Shown here piece by piece: positions 34,985-44,624 of a DNA stretch of 64,000 bases (position 1 is the stretch's first letter; each line of letters starts with the position of its first letter). Source of the stretch: Streptococcus anginosus subsp. whileyi MAS624 (GTDB taxonomy: Bacteria; Bacillota; Bacilli; Lactobacillales; Streptococcaceae); the NCBI RefSeq assembly GCF_000478925.1, contig NZ_AP013072.1, positions 1,652,501 through 1,716,500 of the forward strand, written 5' to 3'. Both the position numbers and the translations under genes were made by a program. The notes below the pieces were generated by a model. The model was not told where the DNA came from, did no database searches, and saw only the letters and a program-made list of their open reading frames with translations.

Positions 34985-35614
34985 TTATTTTGTACCGAAA
35001 AGACGATCTCCTGCATCTCCCAATCCTGGAACGATATAGCCGTTTTCATTCAAGTGATCATCAAGGGCCGCTGTAAAAATTTCCACGTCTGGGTGAGCTT
35101 CCTGTAAAGCTGCCACACCTTCTGGCGCTGAAACAAGGCAGACAAATTTAATATTGTGCGCTCCGCGCTTTTTCAATGAATCAATGGCTAAAATGGCAGA
35201 TCCACCTGTCGCCAGCATTGGATCCACCACAAAGATTTGACGTTGGCTAATGTCTTCTGGTAACTTCACGAGGTACTCAACTGGTTTTAGGGTTTCTTCG
35301 TCGCGATACATACCAATATGTCCAACTTTAGCAGCTGGCACAAGGCTCAAAAGACCATCCACCATACCGATACCTGCACGTAAGATTGGAACAATGGCTA
35401 ATTTTTTACCAGCCAATTGTTTTTGAACCGTCTTTGTAATCGGCGTTTCAATTTCCACATCTTCTAATGGTAAGTCACGTAAAACTTCATAGCCCATCAG
35501 CATAGCAATTTCATTTACTAACTCACGAAAAGCCTTAGTAGAGGTATCCGTACGACGTAAGATAGACAATTTATGCTGAATGAGCGGATGTGCGATCACT
35601 TGAAATTTTTCCAT
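34985..35614 (-). CDS. upp: Uracil phosphoribosyltransferase
   Basis: 209 residues: the PRPP-binding motif [31 protein letters not shown] and the C-terminal uracil site [16 protein letters not shown]. It salvages uracil to UMP. GAAGGA lies before the ATG at 35614; a longer frame to 35635 lacks a site. An extended -10 (TGATATAAT) lies near 35650. Next to clpP, the usual streptococcal neighbour. Confidence 0.96.
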   Translation of the reverse strand: MEKFQVIAHPLIQHKLSILRRTDTSTKAFRELVNEIAMLMGYEVLRDLPLEDVEIETPITKTVQKQLAGKKLAIVPILRAGIGMVDGLLSLVPAAKVGHIGMYRDEETLKPVEYLVKLPEDISQRQIFVVDPMLATGGSAILAIDSLKKRGAHNIKFVCLVSAPEGVAALQEAHPDVEIFTAALDDHLNENGYIVPGLGDAGDRLFGTK

Positions 35615-35670
35615 GATTGGTTTTCCTTCTTTCAATTTATTCTTCTTATTATATCAAAAAAACATAAAAA

Positions 35671-35691
35671 AGGCTCGTAACAAACAAGCCT
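35671..35691 (-). terminator. Terminator of mgtA
   Basis: AGGCTTGT / ACGAGCCT stem with a TTGTT loop on the minus strand, followed by TTTTTT. It lies 21 bases past the mgtA stop, just upstream of the upp promoter. Confidence 0.85.
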
Positions 35692-35711
35692 GTTCAAAGA
35701 TTGTCAATTGC

Positions 35712-38366
35712 TTACAACCATTCATGGTATTTCTTAATATAAAGATGCTTCACAAACGTAATACTTGCCATATATAAAATCATGACAAGGATTAAGAATA
35801 AGAAATAAGTACCGTTTAATGGAGCCACTTTTAAAAGTGCTGCAAAAGGACCGTAGGGCAATAAGGTTACAAAGAACACGGCTGCTAGCGTTGTCATAAC
35901 TACAGACAAAGCCGGTCTGCTTTGAATAAATGGCAGTTTAGGTGAGCGTAGCATGTAGATAACCATGGTTTGCGTCCACATGGACTCAATAAACCAGCCT
36001 GTTTGGAAAATAGTAATGAACTCGCTAGACATACCATGATGGTAAACAGAACCTGTCATCATCGGTGCGATGATAAAGAACAAAATCAAAAAGGTCAAAC
36101 AGTCAAAAATAGAACTAATCGGACCAATCCACGCCATGAAGCGCGTAATGGATTTGGCACTCCAAATACGAGGCTTTTGCAAAAATTCACGATCTACATT
36201 GTCAAATGGTAAAGCGATACAAGAAATATCATAGACCAAATTCAACACAATCAAATGAATCGGTGCCATAGGCAAAAATGGTAGAAAAATACTTGAAATC
36301 AACAAGGAAAAGATATTCCCGAAGTTGGAACTGACTGTCATCTTGATATATTTGGTCATATTAGCATAAACTTTGCGACCTTCCACCAAGCCTTTTTCAA
36401 GCACCAACAAGTCCTTATCTAACAGGATAACATCAGCTGTTTCTTTAGCAATATCGACAGCTGTATCAACTGAAATCCCTACATCAGCTACTTTCATAGA
36501 AGGTGCATCATTGATGCCGTCTCCCATATAGCCAACCTTATGCCCATTTGCTTTCAGCTGCAAAATGATACGCGCTTTTTGGTCAGGAGATAATTTTGCA
36601 AAAACAGTTGTGGTTTCAACCACCTTGCTCAGTTCGTCATCCGACATCGTTTCAATCACATAGCCAAGTAGGATATGTTCTGCATCTAACCCAACTTTCT
36701 CACAGACCGCTTCTGTGACTTTTTCATTGTCACCTGTCAAAATTTTGGTGGCAACACCATATTCTGCTAAAGCCTTGATAGCAGGCGCTGCAGAAGGTTT
36801 TGGCGGGTCAAGAAAGGCAAGATACCCCGTCAAAATCATATCAGATTCATCTTCTACTGTGTATTCATAGTCAGCATCTAAGTCTGAGCGATAGCTGACG
36901 CCCAGCACACGCAGTCCTTGTTCATTTAACTGTGCAACTTCTGCTAAAATTTCTTGACGAATTTCTTCCGTCAAAGGAAGGATTTTCCCTTTATCTTCGA
37001 CATAATTTGAAATGGATAGCATTTCCTCCAAAGCACCTTTTGTTACCATGCTAACGACATTTTCATCATCTCGAACTAGCACACTCATGCGGCGGCGTTC
37101 AAAATCAAAAGGCAATTCATCAATTTTCTTAAAAGTTTGGTCCAAGTTCCGAACGATTTCATGCTTTTCAGCTTCTTTTTCTGTCCGATTGATAATAGCA
37201 CGATCCATTAGGTTTTTTAGCCCTGTTTGATAATACGAATTGAGATACGCCCTGCGAAGAACGGCTAAATCAAGGTCTCCATGAATATCAAGCGGGTATT
37301 CCAAGACAATCTCATCTTGTGTCAGCGTTCCTGTCTTGTCGGTACAAAGAATATCAATCGCTCCCAAATCTTGAATGGCATTGAGTTTCTTGATGACAAC
37401 TTTTTCTTTTGCCATAAGAATGGAACCCTTAGCCAAACTCGCAGTGATGACCATAGGCAGCATTTCTGGTGTCAAACCGACACCGACACTAAGTGCAAAT
37501 ACACCAGCCTCTAGCCAATCACCGTCTGTCAGACCATTGATGAAAAAGACAACGGGCACAAGTACCAGCATGAGACGAATGAGCAGCCATGAAATGCTGT
37601 TCATTTCCCGCTCAAATGAAGTTGGTTCATCATAAGTATTGAGCGTTTGCTCAATAGCACCCATCTTGGTATCGTCTCCAACGACCAGAACAAGAGCAAT
37701 GGCACGACCAGATATTACATTGGTTCCCATAAAGGCAAGTGCTTCAGACTCAAGCAAGCTATCTGTTTCTTTTGTCTCACATTTATCCAGCGCCATTTTT
37801 TCAACAGCATCACTTTCACCTGTCAAACCTGACTGTTGCACAAAGAAGTCGCGTGAATCCAAGATTAGCACATCTGCTGGCAGCATATCTCCTGCACTCA
37901 AGCGAATAATGTCTCCCACCACTAATTCTGTAATTGGAATTTCTTGTTCTTTTCCCTCGCGAACGACTGTCACTGTATTGACAATCATACGTGAAAGATT
38001 GCTGGCCGCTTTGTCGCTCCGCAATTCTTGCACAAAGCGAATACTACCAGACAACAAGACAAGGACAACGATGATGATAAATGTCGTTGGATCTTCTTGC
38101 CCTGGCTTTGCCAGCCAAACATTGGTCACCAAAGACACCAATGCAATGAGTAAGAGAATAACGGTAAAGGGATTGATAATGGACTCATAAATCTTTTTAA
38201 AAATTGAATCTTCTTGCCCTTTTGTCAATTCATTTTCGCCATATAAGTCGCGATTTTCTTCAACTTGCTCTTCTGTCAGTCCTGCTCTGGAAGTGTTGAA
38301 AAAGGTCATCGTGTCCCCTACAGACATACGAAGAGCATCTGTTAATCTTTCTTTTGCTGTTTTCAC
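35712..38366 (-). CDS. mgtA: Magnesium-translocating P-type ATPase
   Basis: 884 residues with the P-type layout: LSAGDMLPADVLIL actuator loop, SGLTGES, phosphorylation site CTDKTGTLT, KGALEEML and GDGINDAPSMKVADVGISVD hinge, and about ten helices. It imports Mg2+ at ATP cost. Translation starts at a GTG with GAGGAG 8 bases upstream. The 470-base leader holds an M-box riboswitch, a terminator and a 31-codon ORF. Confidence 0.95.
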   Translation of the reverse strand: MKTAKERLTDALRMSVGDTMTFFNTSRAGLTEEQVEENRDLYGENELTKGQEDSIFKKIYESIINPFTVILLLIALVSLVTNVWLAKPGQEDPTTFIIIVVLVLLSGSIRFVQELRSDKAASNLSRMIVNTVTVVREGKEQEIPITELVVGDIIRLSAGDMLPADVLILDSRDFFVQQSGLTGESDAVEKMALDKCETKETDSLLESEALAFMGTNVISGRAIALVLVVGDDTKMGAIEQTLNTYDEPTSFEREMNSISWLLIRLMLVLVPVVFFINGLTDGDWLEAGVFALSVGVGLTPEMLPMVITASLAKGSILMAKEKVVIKKLNAIQDLGAIDILCTDKTGTLTQDEIVLEYPLDIHGDLDLAVLRRAYLNSYYQTGLKNLMDRAIINRTEKEAEKHEIVRNLDQTFKKIDELPFDFERRRMSVLVRDDENVVSMVTKGALEEMLSISNYVEDKGKILPLTEEIRQEILAEVAQLNEQGLRVLGVSYRSDLDADYEYTVEDESDMILTGYLAFLDPPKPSAAPAIKALAEYGVATKILTGDNEKVTEAVCEKVGLDAEHILLGYVIETMSDDELSKVVETTTVFAKLSPDQKARIILQLKANGHKVGYMGDGINDAPSMKVADVGISVDTAVDIAKETADVILLDKDLLVLEKGLVEGRKVYANMTKYIKMTVSSNFGNIFSLLISSIFLPFLPMAPIHLIVLNLVYDISCIALPFDNVDREFLQKPRIWSAKSITRFMAWIGPISSIFDCLTFLILFFIIAPMMTGSVYHHGMSSEFITIFQTGWFIESMWTQTMVIYMLRSPKLPFIQSRPALSVVMTTLAAVFFVTLLPYGPFAALLKVAPLNGTYFLFLILVMILYMASITFVKHLYIKKYHEWL

Positions 38367-38438
38367 TGATTTTCTCCTCTATCTAAGACGCATCCAAGCA
38401 ACAAAATAACTGCACACAGCTTTTTGCTCAGATATCGT

Positions 38439-38534
38439 TCATTTGCTAGAGTCGATTCCAAAGAGAGCATGAGGAATGCTCAGATATGGCAATCGACTGG
38501 TTTTCTGTTGACTCGGGTGATCATCATTTGGCAT
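38439..38534 (-). CDS. Putative 31-residue mgtA leader peptide
   Basis: Too short for usual gene callers but with an excellent ribosome site (AAAGGAG, 8 bases before the ATG) and the proper order: after the M-box terminator and 72 bases before mgtA. The peptide opens MPNDDHPSQQ, with early Pro and Asp codons, and later has RLPYLSIPHALFGID. The message folds into a nested hairpin (AGTCGATT/AATCGACT, GAGCAT/ATGCTC), and TGCTCAGATAT recurs at 38425-38435 and 38477-38487. It could regulate mgtA by translation, as MgtL does in enterics; this is inference. Confidence 0.55.
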   Translation of the reverse strand: MPNDDHPSQQKTSRLPYLSIPHALFGIDSSK

Positions 38535-38593
38535 ATTCCTCACTCCTTTCCCCTGCAGTTTCCTTTTAAAAAATCAGCTAAAAAACAATAAAA

Positions 38594-38618
38594 TCCTACC
38601 ATGAAAAACATGGCAGGA
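38594..38618 (-). terminator. Riboswitch-controlled terminator of mgtA
   Basis: TCCTACCATG / CATGGCAGGA make a stem with a 5-base loop; on the minus strand TTTTATTGTTTTTT follows. It lies directly after the M-box, the usual position for Mg2+-dependent termination. Confidence 0.82.
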
Positions 38619-38630
38619 CTGTATGTCTTG

Positions 38631-38772
38631 TGTTACCGTTCAAGCTTTAACTCCGTAGGGCGGTGAAATGACATTAGTCGAAACCTTAGCGATCTCAACT
38701 GCTAACCAACGCGTAGTGTCTCCACTACTTTGCGGTAGTCATCCGTATCCCTATGGTAGCCTCACCTACCGA
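38631..38772 (-). ncRNA. M-box (ykoK) magnesium riboswitch
   Basis: Minus-strand transcript begins GGTAGGTGAGGCTACCATAG, containing the GGTGAGGCT core, then a stem GTAGTG-GAGA-CACTAC capped by a GNRA-type loop followed by GCGTTGG, and near the 3' end GAGTTAAAGCTTGAA. These match the order of conserved M-box segments (GGUGAGGCUCCUAUA, GNRA-capped stem followed by GCCAAUGGG, CUAAAGCU). It sits between a strong promoter and a terminator upstream of mgtA. High Mg2+ should favour termination. Confidence 0.8.
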
Positions 38773-38784
38773 TTTTTCATACTA

Positions 38785-38813
38785 ACTATACTCCACTTGA
38801 GAATGATTGTCAA
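38785..38813 (-). promoter_or_regulatory. mgtA promoter
   Basis: TTGACA (38808-38813), a 17-bp spacer and TATAGT (38785-38790) on the minus strand, placing the start of transcription just before the riboswitch. Confidence 0.85.
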
Positions 38814-38849
38814 CCCAAAATGGCTGTTTCTGAAAATTTCTTTTCATTC

Positions 38850-40016
38850 TTATTGCGGCAAACAACGTACAATTCTCTTGCAAATCTCTTCTACTAAAGA
38901 CTTAGGCGCTGCAATATTCAGCCTTGCATGAAGTTCACCCTCACTTCCATAATCGCTTCCTCGATTGAGAATGACTTTTGCTTGGTCATGCAACAAAGCA
39001 AAAAGTTCATCATCTGTCAAACCATAGGCACTGAAATCAAGCCATATCAGATAGGTCCCTTGTGGTTTCATTACTTTTAAACGCGGAGCCTCTTTGGCAA
39101 AATAATCCACCGCAAATTGAATATTTTCTTCTAAAACAGCTTTTAATGCCACCAACCAAGGTTTGCCATAGCGATAGGCCGTTTCTGTCGCAATATAACC
39201 TAAACTTGACACTTCATGGTGGTTATTGGCAAGCTGCTGACGTTTAAATTGCGCACGTAATGAAGGATTTTCAATAACAGCATAGGAATTTTTAGTCCCT
39301 GCAATATTAAAGGTCTTGGTAGCACTAGACAGTATAATGGCAAATTCTTTAAAATCAGGTGAAATGGTATTAAAGGAAACATGCTCATGACCAAACAAGG
39401 TCAAATCTTGATGAATCTCATCTGATACCAAAATAACCTGGTGTTTTTGACAAAGATGACCGATTTTTTCCAAAACCTCCCTTTCCCAGACACGTCCTCC
39501 GGGATTGTGCGGATTGCAAAGAAGATACAATTTCACATTATTTTCGACAATCTCTTTTTCCAACTGCTCAAAGTCAATTTGAAACAAACCATTTTCTTCT
39601 TTGAGAGAATTAGATACCAATTTCCGATTGTTTAAGCGAACGCTACGAGCAAAAGGCGGATAAACAGGAGAATTGATTAAAACAGCGTCTCCCTCTTTGG
39701 TAAAGGCTTGAATCGCAAGGGAAATAGCTGGCACAACACCTTCTACAAAAACAATATCTTCCTTATCAAACGAATACTGATGTTCGCTCTTTTCCCAATC
39801 CAGCACCACTTGGAGCAGCTCATCACTCGCATAAGTATAGCCATAAACCAACTGCTCTGCATAGTCATGAATCGCTTGTTTTACTTCCGGTATAACTTCA
39901 AAGTCCATATCTGCAATCCATGCTGGTAATAATTGAGGATCAGCCTCTGTCTCTTTCCACTTATAAGTGTGGTGAGATAAGCGATTCGGCGCTGTTTGAA
40001 AATTGTATTTGCTCAT
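38850..40016 (-). CDS. MalY/PatB-family C-S lyase (cystathionine beta-lyase)
   Basis: 388 residues, fold type I PLP enzyme. It begins MSKYNFQTAPNRLSHHTYKW; AWIADMDFEV is the MalY/PatB signature and ILSSATKTFNIAGTKNSY holds the PLP lysine. It splits C-S bonds in cystathionine or cysteine, releasing homocysteine or H2S; oral streptococcal relatives (Lcd) make H2S. GGAGG precedes the ATG. It lies 1 base past the stop of the cystathionine synthase gene, so both share the MET-box promoter. Confidence 0.9.
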   Translation of the reverse strand: MSKYNFQTAPNRLSHHTYKWKETEADPQLLPAWIADMDFEVIPEVKQAIHDYAEQLVYGYTYASDELLQVVLDWEKSEHQYSFDKEDIVFVEGVVPAISLAIQAFTKEGDAVLINSPVYPPFARSVRLNNRKLVSNSLKEENGLFQIDFEQLEKEIVENNVKLYLLCNPHNPGGRVWEREVLEKIGHLCQKHQVILVSDEIHQDLTLFGHEHVSFNTISPDFKEFAIILSSATKTFNIAGTKNSYAVIENPSLRAQFKRQQLANNHHEVSSLGYIATETAYRYGKPWLVALKAVLEENIQFAVDYFAKEAPRLKVMKPQGTYLIWLDFSAYGLTDDELFALLHDQAKVILNRGSDYGSEGELHARLNIAAPKSLVEEICKRIVRCLPQ

Positions 40017-40017
40017 A

Positions 40018-41112
40018 TTATACCTCCAAAGCAAATTTTAAATCTGTGATTAAGTCTTGGCTGTCTTCGATTCCAATGGACAATCGCAATAAGTCATCTG
40101 TTAAACCGTAGGATTTCCGCATGTCAGCTGGAATATCTGCATGTGTTTGTGTCGCAGGATAGGTAATCAAACTTTCTACTCCCCCCAAGCTTTCTGCAAA
40201 GGTAAAGACTTTTAGCGTATTTAGCAAATGTGGAATAACTGCTTCTTCCTTGACTTTAAAGGAAATCATGCTGCCTTTTCCCGGATAGAGAACCTCTTTT
40301 ACTGCTGGCGAATCTTTCAAGAAAGCTGCTACAGCTTGTGCGTTTTTTGTTGAACGTTCCATACGTAGAGACAAAGTTTTCAAACCTCGAAGCAAGAGAT
40401 AACTATCAAATGGAGATAAGACAGCTCCTATCGTATTGAGATTGTAGAATAGATTCTTATAAAGCTCTTTGTCACTCGTCATAAGGGCACCAGCCAGAAC
40501 GTCATTATGTCCTCCTAAGTACTTGGTCGCCGAATGTAGCACAAGATCCGCTCCATTTTCCAAAGGACGTTGATAGATTGGAGTATAAAACGTATTATCT
40601 ACAATAACCTTTGTACCTTTTGCATGAGCTTTTTCTACAATAGCCGCAATATCAAACTCAAGCATTAACGGATTGGTCGGGGTTTCCAGATACACTACAT
40701 CTATATCCTCTGTTAACGCCGCAAGCAATTCTTCTTCCGTATTTGCATATGTAAAGTGAAAGCGCCCTTCTTGCTCCACTTGATGAAACCAGCGAAAAGA
40801 ACCACCATAGAGGTCACGAACCGCCAGACCCTTGCTTCCAACCGGAAAAATACTAAAAGCTAGAACAATAGCACTCATTCCTGAACTAGTGGCTAATGCA
40901 TAATCCGCACTTTCAATAGCAGCTAAGGTTTTTTCCAAGCTACTTCGCGTTGGGTTTTTCGTACGCGTATAGTCATATCCAGTGGATTTTCCAAATTCTG
41001 GATGCTGATAGGTCGTTGAAAAATGCAAAGGAGTTGTCAATGCACCTGTTGCTTCATCTGTTTTAATACCAGCATGAGCTAAAATCGTGTCTAATTGTAA
41101 CTTTTTATCCAT
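40018..41112 (-). CDS. Cystathionine gamma-synthase/lyase-family PLP enzyme
   Basis: 364 residues of the Cys/Met metabolism PLP family: YDYTRTKNPTRSSLEKTLA, LATSSGMSAI, YLETPTNPLM, and LHSATKYLGGHNDVLAG with the PLP lysine. In this position it most likely joins an activated homoserine to cysteine (MetB role), feeding the C-S lyase downstream. GGAGGTC precedes the ATG at 41112. The family cannot be split into synthase and lyase by eye with certainty. Confidence 0.88.
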   Translation of the reverse strand: MDKKLQLDTILAHAGIKTDEATGALTTPLHFSTTYQHPEFGKSTGYDYTRTKNPTRSSLEKTLAAIESADYALATSSGMSAIVLAFSIFPVGSKGLAVRDLYGGSFRWFHQVEQEGRFHFTYANTEEELLAALTEDIDVVYLETPTNPLMLEFDIAAIVEKAHAKGTKVIVDNTFYTPIYQRPLENGADLVLHSATKYLGGHNDVLAGALMTSDKELYKNLFYNLNTIGAVLSPFDSYLLLRGLKTLSLRMERSTKNAQAVAAFLKDSPAVKEVLYPGKGSMISFKVKEEAVIPHLLNTLKVFTFAESLGGVESLITYPATQTHADIPADMRKSYGLTDDLLRLSIGIEDSQDLITDLKFALEV

Positions 41113-41175
41113 AATAAATGACCTCCATAAGATAAGAGCGGAATCAAGCAATTCTTATATTTTCTAAGTGATTCT

Positions 41176-41242
41176 ATTGTATCATCTTACGAAAGCACTG
41201 TGTTTTGTTCTTTTCAAGACCTAAATATAGTTTTAAACTATA
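41176..41242 (-). promoter_or_regulatory. MET-box promoter of the cystathionine operon
   Basis: TATAGTTTTAAACTATA (41226-41242) is a perfect dyad equal to the MetR/MtaR MET-box of streptococci. An extended -10, TGATACAAT, lies at 41176-41184 with no good -35. The box centre falls near -65, where LysR-type activators bind, so expression should need a MetR/MtaR regulator. Confidence 0.8.
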
Positions 41243-41345
41243 CTGACTATTCAAAAGATTATAGAACTTGATTGCAAGAATAGCTATTTTCATTATAGCT
41301 TAATTTTTATAAATTTTCTACAACATTAAAAAGCCTTGCAGCCTT

Positions 41346-42974
41346 TTAATGAATATGAAATTTTTGACGTAAGGTTTGAGCTTTCTCACCAATAAAACGG
41401 TCTAACAAGCGGACTCGCAAAGCTATTGCTCCATAAATAGCGATGCCCAAGCCACCGATGATAACCAAATAAAGCATACTAGAAATGCGTCCGCTTGGAT
41501 GAAAAACAAAGCCAAGTACGACTTCCACAATGGCAATCAAAAGAGCCATAACTGCTGTTAAAATCCCAATCAACAAACTCCGTTTGAAGAGAATGGTTTG
41601 ATTGAGTCCAGTTACTTGACGAATGTGTTGGTACATCAGAATGATTGGAACGATGAGTCCAATTGTCGTTGCCAGAAGCGATCCATAGGCTCTAAACAGA
41701 TAAATAAATGGAATTTGCAAAATGAGCTTAACAAGAACTCCATAACCAAAATAGATAATCGCTTTACGATTTTGGAACAGCGCTTGAATCATTGGCGATA
41801 AGACAGTATAGATGCCAAGAATAATCGTCTGTAACATAGCAAAAATGAAGAGCCCCAAGGCCAAACTATCTGGTCGTCCGTAGAAAATCGTGTACAATGG
41901 CCGCGCTACTAAGGCAGAACCAATCGTTGCTGGTAAAAGAAACAGCAGTAACATACTCAAATTATCTTGAACCAAGCGCGCAGCCGCCTTTAAATCACCT
42001 TTGACATAGTTTTCTGTCAGCAAAGGAATCCCCACACCGCCGATCGAAGTTGCTACTGCAATCAAAATCATGGTAATCTTATTTGGATTGGCAGAGAAAT
42101 AACTGAACATAACCACCAGCTGAGAATTGCTATAATTGGTGAACCATTTCATCGTATTGATAAATGTCATCTGGTCAATGATTTGGAAAAGCTGAATAGC
42201 AGAACCCGTGATGATAAAAGGAATGGCTTCACGAATCGTATCCACCAGCAAAGCACGGCTGTTGATTTCAGCACTATTAGCTGGTTTGTGTAAGATAGAT
42301 GTCAAGAGATTGGTTTTCCAAAGAAAATAAACCAAAACCGCCATACTGGCAAACATGCCGACAAAGGCTGCAAAAGTGGATTGGGTCACTGCAGCAACAT
42401 AATCTTTAGATCCCAATTTCATAATGAAGAATGTTGCAAGCAACATCCAAATCACACGAATCACCTGCTCAGCAATCTGGCTCATAGCATACGGTTTCAA
42501 ATTGTTAAAACCTTGGAAAAATCCACGAATAACACTCATGGCTGGAAATACTAGCACAGCCCACGACAGACTCTGCATAACTGGAATCAGCTCTTTCCCA
42601 ACTCCTGATACACGCGCAAAGAACGGTGATAAGAGATACATGATCACTGCAAAAATGACTCCCAACAAGAGCATGAATTTCAAAAATTCACGAATGAGAG
42701 TAAAACTATGATCTTTTTGATCAATCGTATTGTACTTGGCGACTTGCTTTGCGACTGCAACAGGTACACCTGCTGTGGAAATCAGAAGAAACCAAGCATA
42801 AATATTGTAGCCCATGGTAAACAAGCCATTGGCTTCTGCACCGTGTTTCCCCATCCAGATATACCAAGGAATGATATAAATTGCCCCTAAAAAACGGCTG
42901 ATAAAGTTACTAGCTGTCAGCCAAGCTGTCCCTAGAAGCATTTGCTTTTGTTGATTTGTTGTTTGTTGGTCCAT
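41346..42974 (-). CDS. murJ: Lipid II flippase MurJ (YtgP), polysaccharide transport family
   Basis: 542 residues with about 14 helices of the MOP/MVF superfamily. It opens QKQMLLGTAWLTASNFISRFLGAIY and has FPAMSVIRGFFQGFNNLKPYA, the YtgP/SpoVB signature. The streptococcal YtgP moves lipid II across the membrane for wall synthesis and lies next to murE, as here. A TATAAT -10 is near 43005-43010. Divergent from murE. Confidence 0.9.
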   Translation of the reverse strand: MDQQTTNQQKQMLLGTAWLTASNFISRFLGAIYIIPWYIWMGKHGAEANGLFTMGYNIYAWFLLISTAGVPVAVAKQVAKYNTIDQKDHSFTLIREFLKFMLLLGVIFAVIMYLLSPFFARVSGVGKELIPVMQSLSWAVLVFPAMSVIRGFFQGFNNLKPYAMSQIAEQVIRVIWMLLATFFIMKLGSKDYVAAVTQSTFAAFVGMFASMAVLVYFLWKTNLLTSILHKPANSAEINSRALLVDTIREAIPFIITGSAIQLFQIIDQMTFINTMKWFTNYSNSQLVVMFSYFSANPNKITMILIAVATSIGGVGIPLLTENYVKGDLKAAARLVQDNLSMLLLFLLPATIGSALVARPLYTIFYGRPDSLALGLFIFAMLQTIILGIYTVLSPMIQALFQNRKAIIYFGYGVLVKLILQIPFIYLFRAYGSLLATTIGLIVPIILMYQHIRQVTGLNQTILFKRSLLIGILTAVMALLIAIVEVVLGFVFHPSGRISSMLYLVIIGGLGIAIYGAIALRVRLLDRFIGEKAQTLRQKFHIH

Positions 42975-43024
42975 ACATAACCTCTGAAAATAGTCTCATC
43001 TTATTATAAACTTTTCCTTTCCGC

Positions 43025-43053
43025 TTGTAAAACCTCGCCATTAAGTTTACAAT
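43025..43053 (+). promoter_or_regulatory. murE promoter abutting the start codon
   Basis: TTGTAA (43025-43030), a 17-bp spacer and TACAAT (43048-43053). Only 6 bases separate the -10 from the ATG at 43060, so transcription should begin at or next to the start codon. No ribosome site is present. Confidence 0.7.
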
Positions 43054-43059
43054 AGAAAT

Positions 43060-44505
43060 ATGATAACAATTGAAAACGCATTAAATATTTTAAAAAAGGA
43101 TCACAATTTCCGCGAGATCATTGACCAAGGACATTTCCTTTATAGAGCTACTGATTTCACATTTGATAATATCAGCTACGACAGCCGTGAAGTGGATGCT
43201 TCCACTCTTTTCTTTGTCAAAGGTGACAATTTTAAAAAAGAATTTTTGGAAAAAGCTGTTGAATTAGGCTTACAGTTCTATGTCAGTGAGACGGATTTTG
43301 AAGTAACTATTCCGGTGATTCTAGTCAACGACGTAAAGCAAGCCATGAGCCTTCTTGCCATGGAATTTTATGGAAATCCACAAGATAAACTCAAACTGCT
43401 CGCATTTACAGGAACTAAAGGAAAGACAACGTCTGCTTATTTTGCCTATCATATCCTCCAACAAAGTCATAAGCCAGCTCTCTTGTCTACCATGAACACG
43501 ACGCTCGACGGAGAACATTTCTTCAAATCTGTTTTGACAACACCGGAAAGCTTGGATTTGTTCAAAATGATGGCGACAGCTGTTGAAAATGGTCGAACTC
43601 ATCTCATCATGGAAGTTTCCAGTCAGGCTTACCTGAAAAAGCGGGTTTACGGTTTAACCTTTGACGTTGGCGTTTTCCTCAATATCAGTCCTGATCACAT
43701 CGGACCAATTGAGCACCCGACATTTGAAGACTACTTCTATCACAAGCGACTCCTCATGGAAAATAGCCGAGCTGTAGTGGTCAATAGCGAAATGGACCAT
43801 TTTGAAGTTTTGGCTGAGCAAGTTGCTGTCATGGAACATGATTTTTACGGACAGTATTCAGACAATCAAATTCATCACTCGCAAGCCTTCTCTTTTGAAA
43901 CAAGCGGAAAGTTAGCAGAGACATTTGACATTCAGCTGATTGGTCGTTTCAACCAAGAAAATGCGCTTGCTGCTAGCCTTGCCTGTCTCCGCTTGGGTGC
44001 TTCCATTGCGGACATCAAGAAGGGAATTGCAAACACACGCGTACCTGGACGTATGGAAGTGCTGACTCAAAAAAATGGTGCCAAAGTGTTTGTGGACTAC
44101 GCACACAATGGTATCAGCCTCGCCAATCTCCTATCTGTCGTCCAAGAACATCAAAAAGGTAGGATTGTTTTGGTACTCGGTGCAACTGGAAATAAAGGAG
44201 AAAGCCGTCGCAAAGATTTTGGTCTACTAATCAATCAACATCCAGAATTGACCGTTATCCTGACAGCAGATGATCCAAATTACGAAGATCCAATTGCTAT
44301 TGCCAAAGAAATTGCTTCTTACATATCCTTTGATGTTGATATGATTGCTGACCGCGAAGAAGCTATTAAAACAGCCCTTAGCTTAACTAGCAAAGAAGGC
44401 GATGCCGTCATTCTAGCTGGTAAGGGCGCAGATTGCTACCAAATTATAAATGGTAAAAAAACTGACTATCTAGGTGATTATGCCATCGCTGAAAAATATT
44501 TATAG
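43060..44505 (+). CDS. murE: UDP-N-acetylmuramoyl-tripeptide synthetase (lysine-adding)
   Basis: 481 residues of the Mur ligase family: [19 protein letters not shown]-loop, [33 protein letters not shown] and the C-terminal [12 protein letters not shown] and [11 protein letters not shown]. It adds L-lysine to UDP-MurNAc-L-Ala-D-Glu, as expected for streptococcal wall. The start [14 protein letters not shown] agrees with the pneumococcal MurE N-terminus. The mRNA appears leaderless. Confidence 0.95.
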   Translation: MITIENALNILKKDHNFREIIDQGHFLYRATDFTFDNISYDSREVDASTLFFVKGDNFKKEFLEKAVELGLQFYVSETDFEVTIPVILVNDVKQAMSLLAMEFYGNPQDKLKLLAFTGTKGKTTSAYFAYHILQQSHKPALLSTMNTTLDGEHFFKSVLTTPESLDLFKMMATAVENGRTHLIMEVSSQAYLKKRVYGLTFDVGVFLNISPDHIGPIEHPTFEDYFYHKRLLMENSRAVVVNSEMDHFEVLAEQVAVMEHDFYGQYSDNQIHHSQAFSFETSGKLAETFDIQLIGRFNQENALAASLACLRLGASIADIKKGIANTRVPGRMEVLTQKNGAKVFVDYAHNGISLANLLSVVQEHQKGRIVLVLGATGNKGESRRKDFGLLINQHPELTVILTADDPNYEDPIAIAKEIASYISFDVDMIADREEAIKTALSLTSKEGDAVILAGKGADCYQIINGKKTDYLGDYAIAEKYL

Positions 44506-44513
44506 AAAATAAT

Positions 44514-44542
44514 AAAGGTCGAGACAAACGTTTTCGACCTTT
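44514..44542 (+). terminator. Terminator after murE
   Basis: AAAGGTCGA / TCGACCTTT 9-bp stem with an 11-base loop, starting 9 bases past the murE stop; the T-run is short. Confidence 0.65.
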
Positions 44543-44624
44543 AATTATTGAAGAAAAATTACAAATTTATACTAACGAAGAGAGATGCACAATTCTTTAG
44601 AAATCAAAATCTTGCTTTATGACT

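Noticed and set aside
37639..38190. Plus-strand open frame of 183 codons opposite mgtA
   Set aside because: Ser/Thr-rich, antisense to conserved P-type ATPase motifs, no start signal; a shadow.
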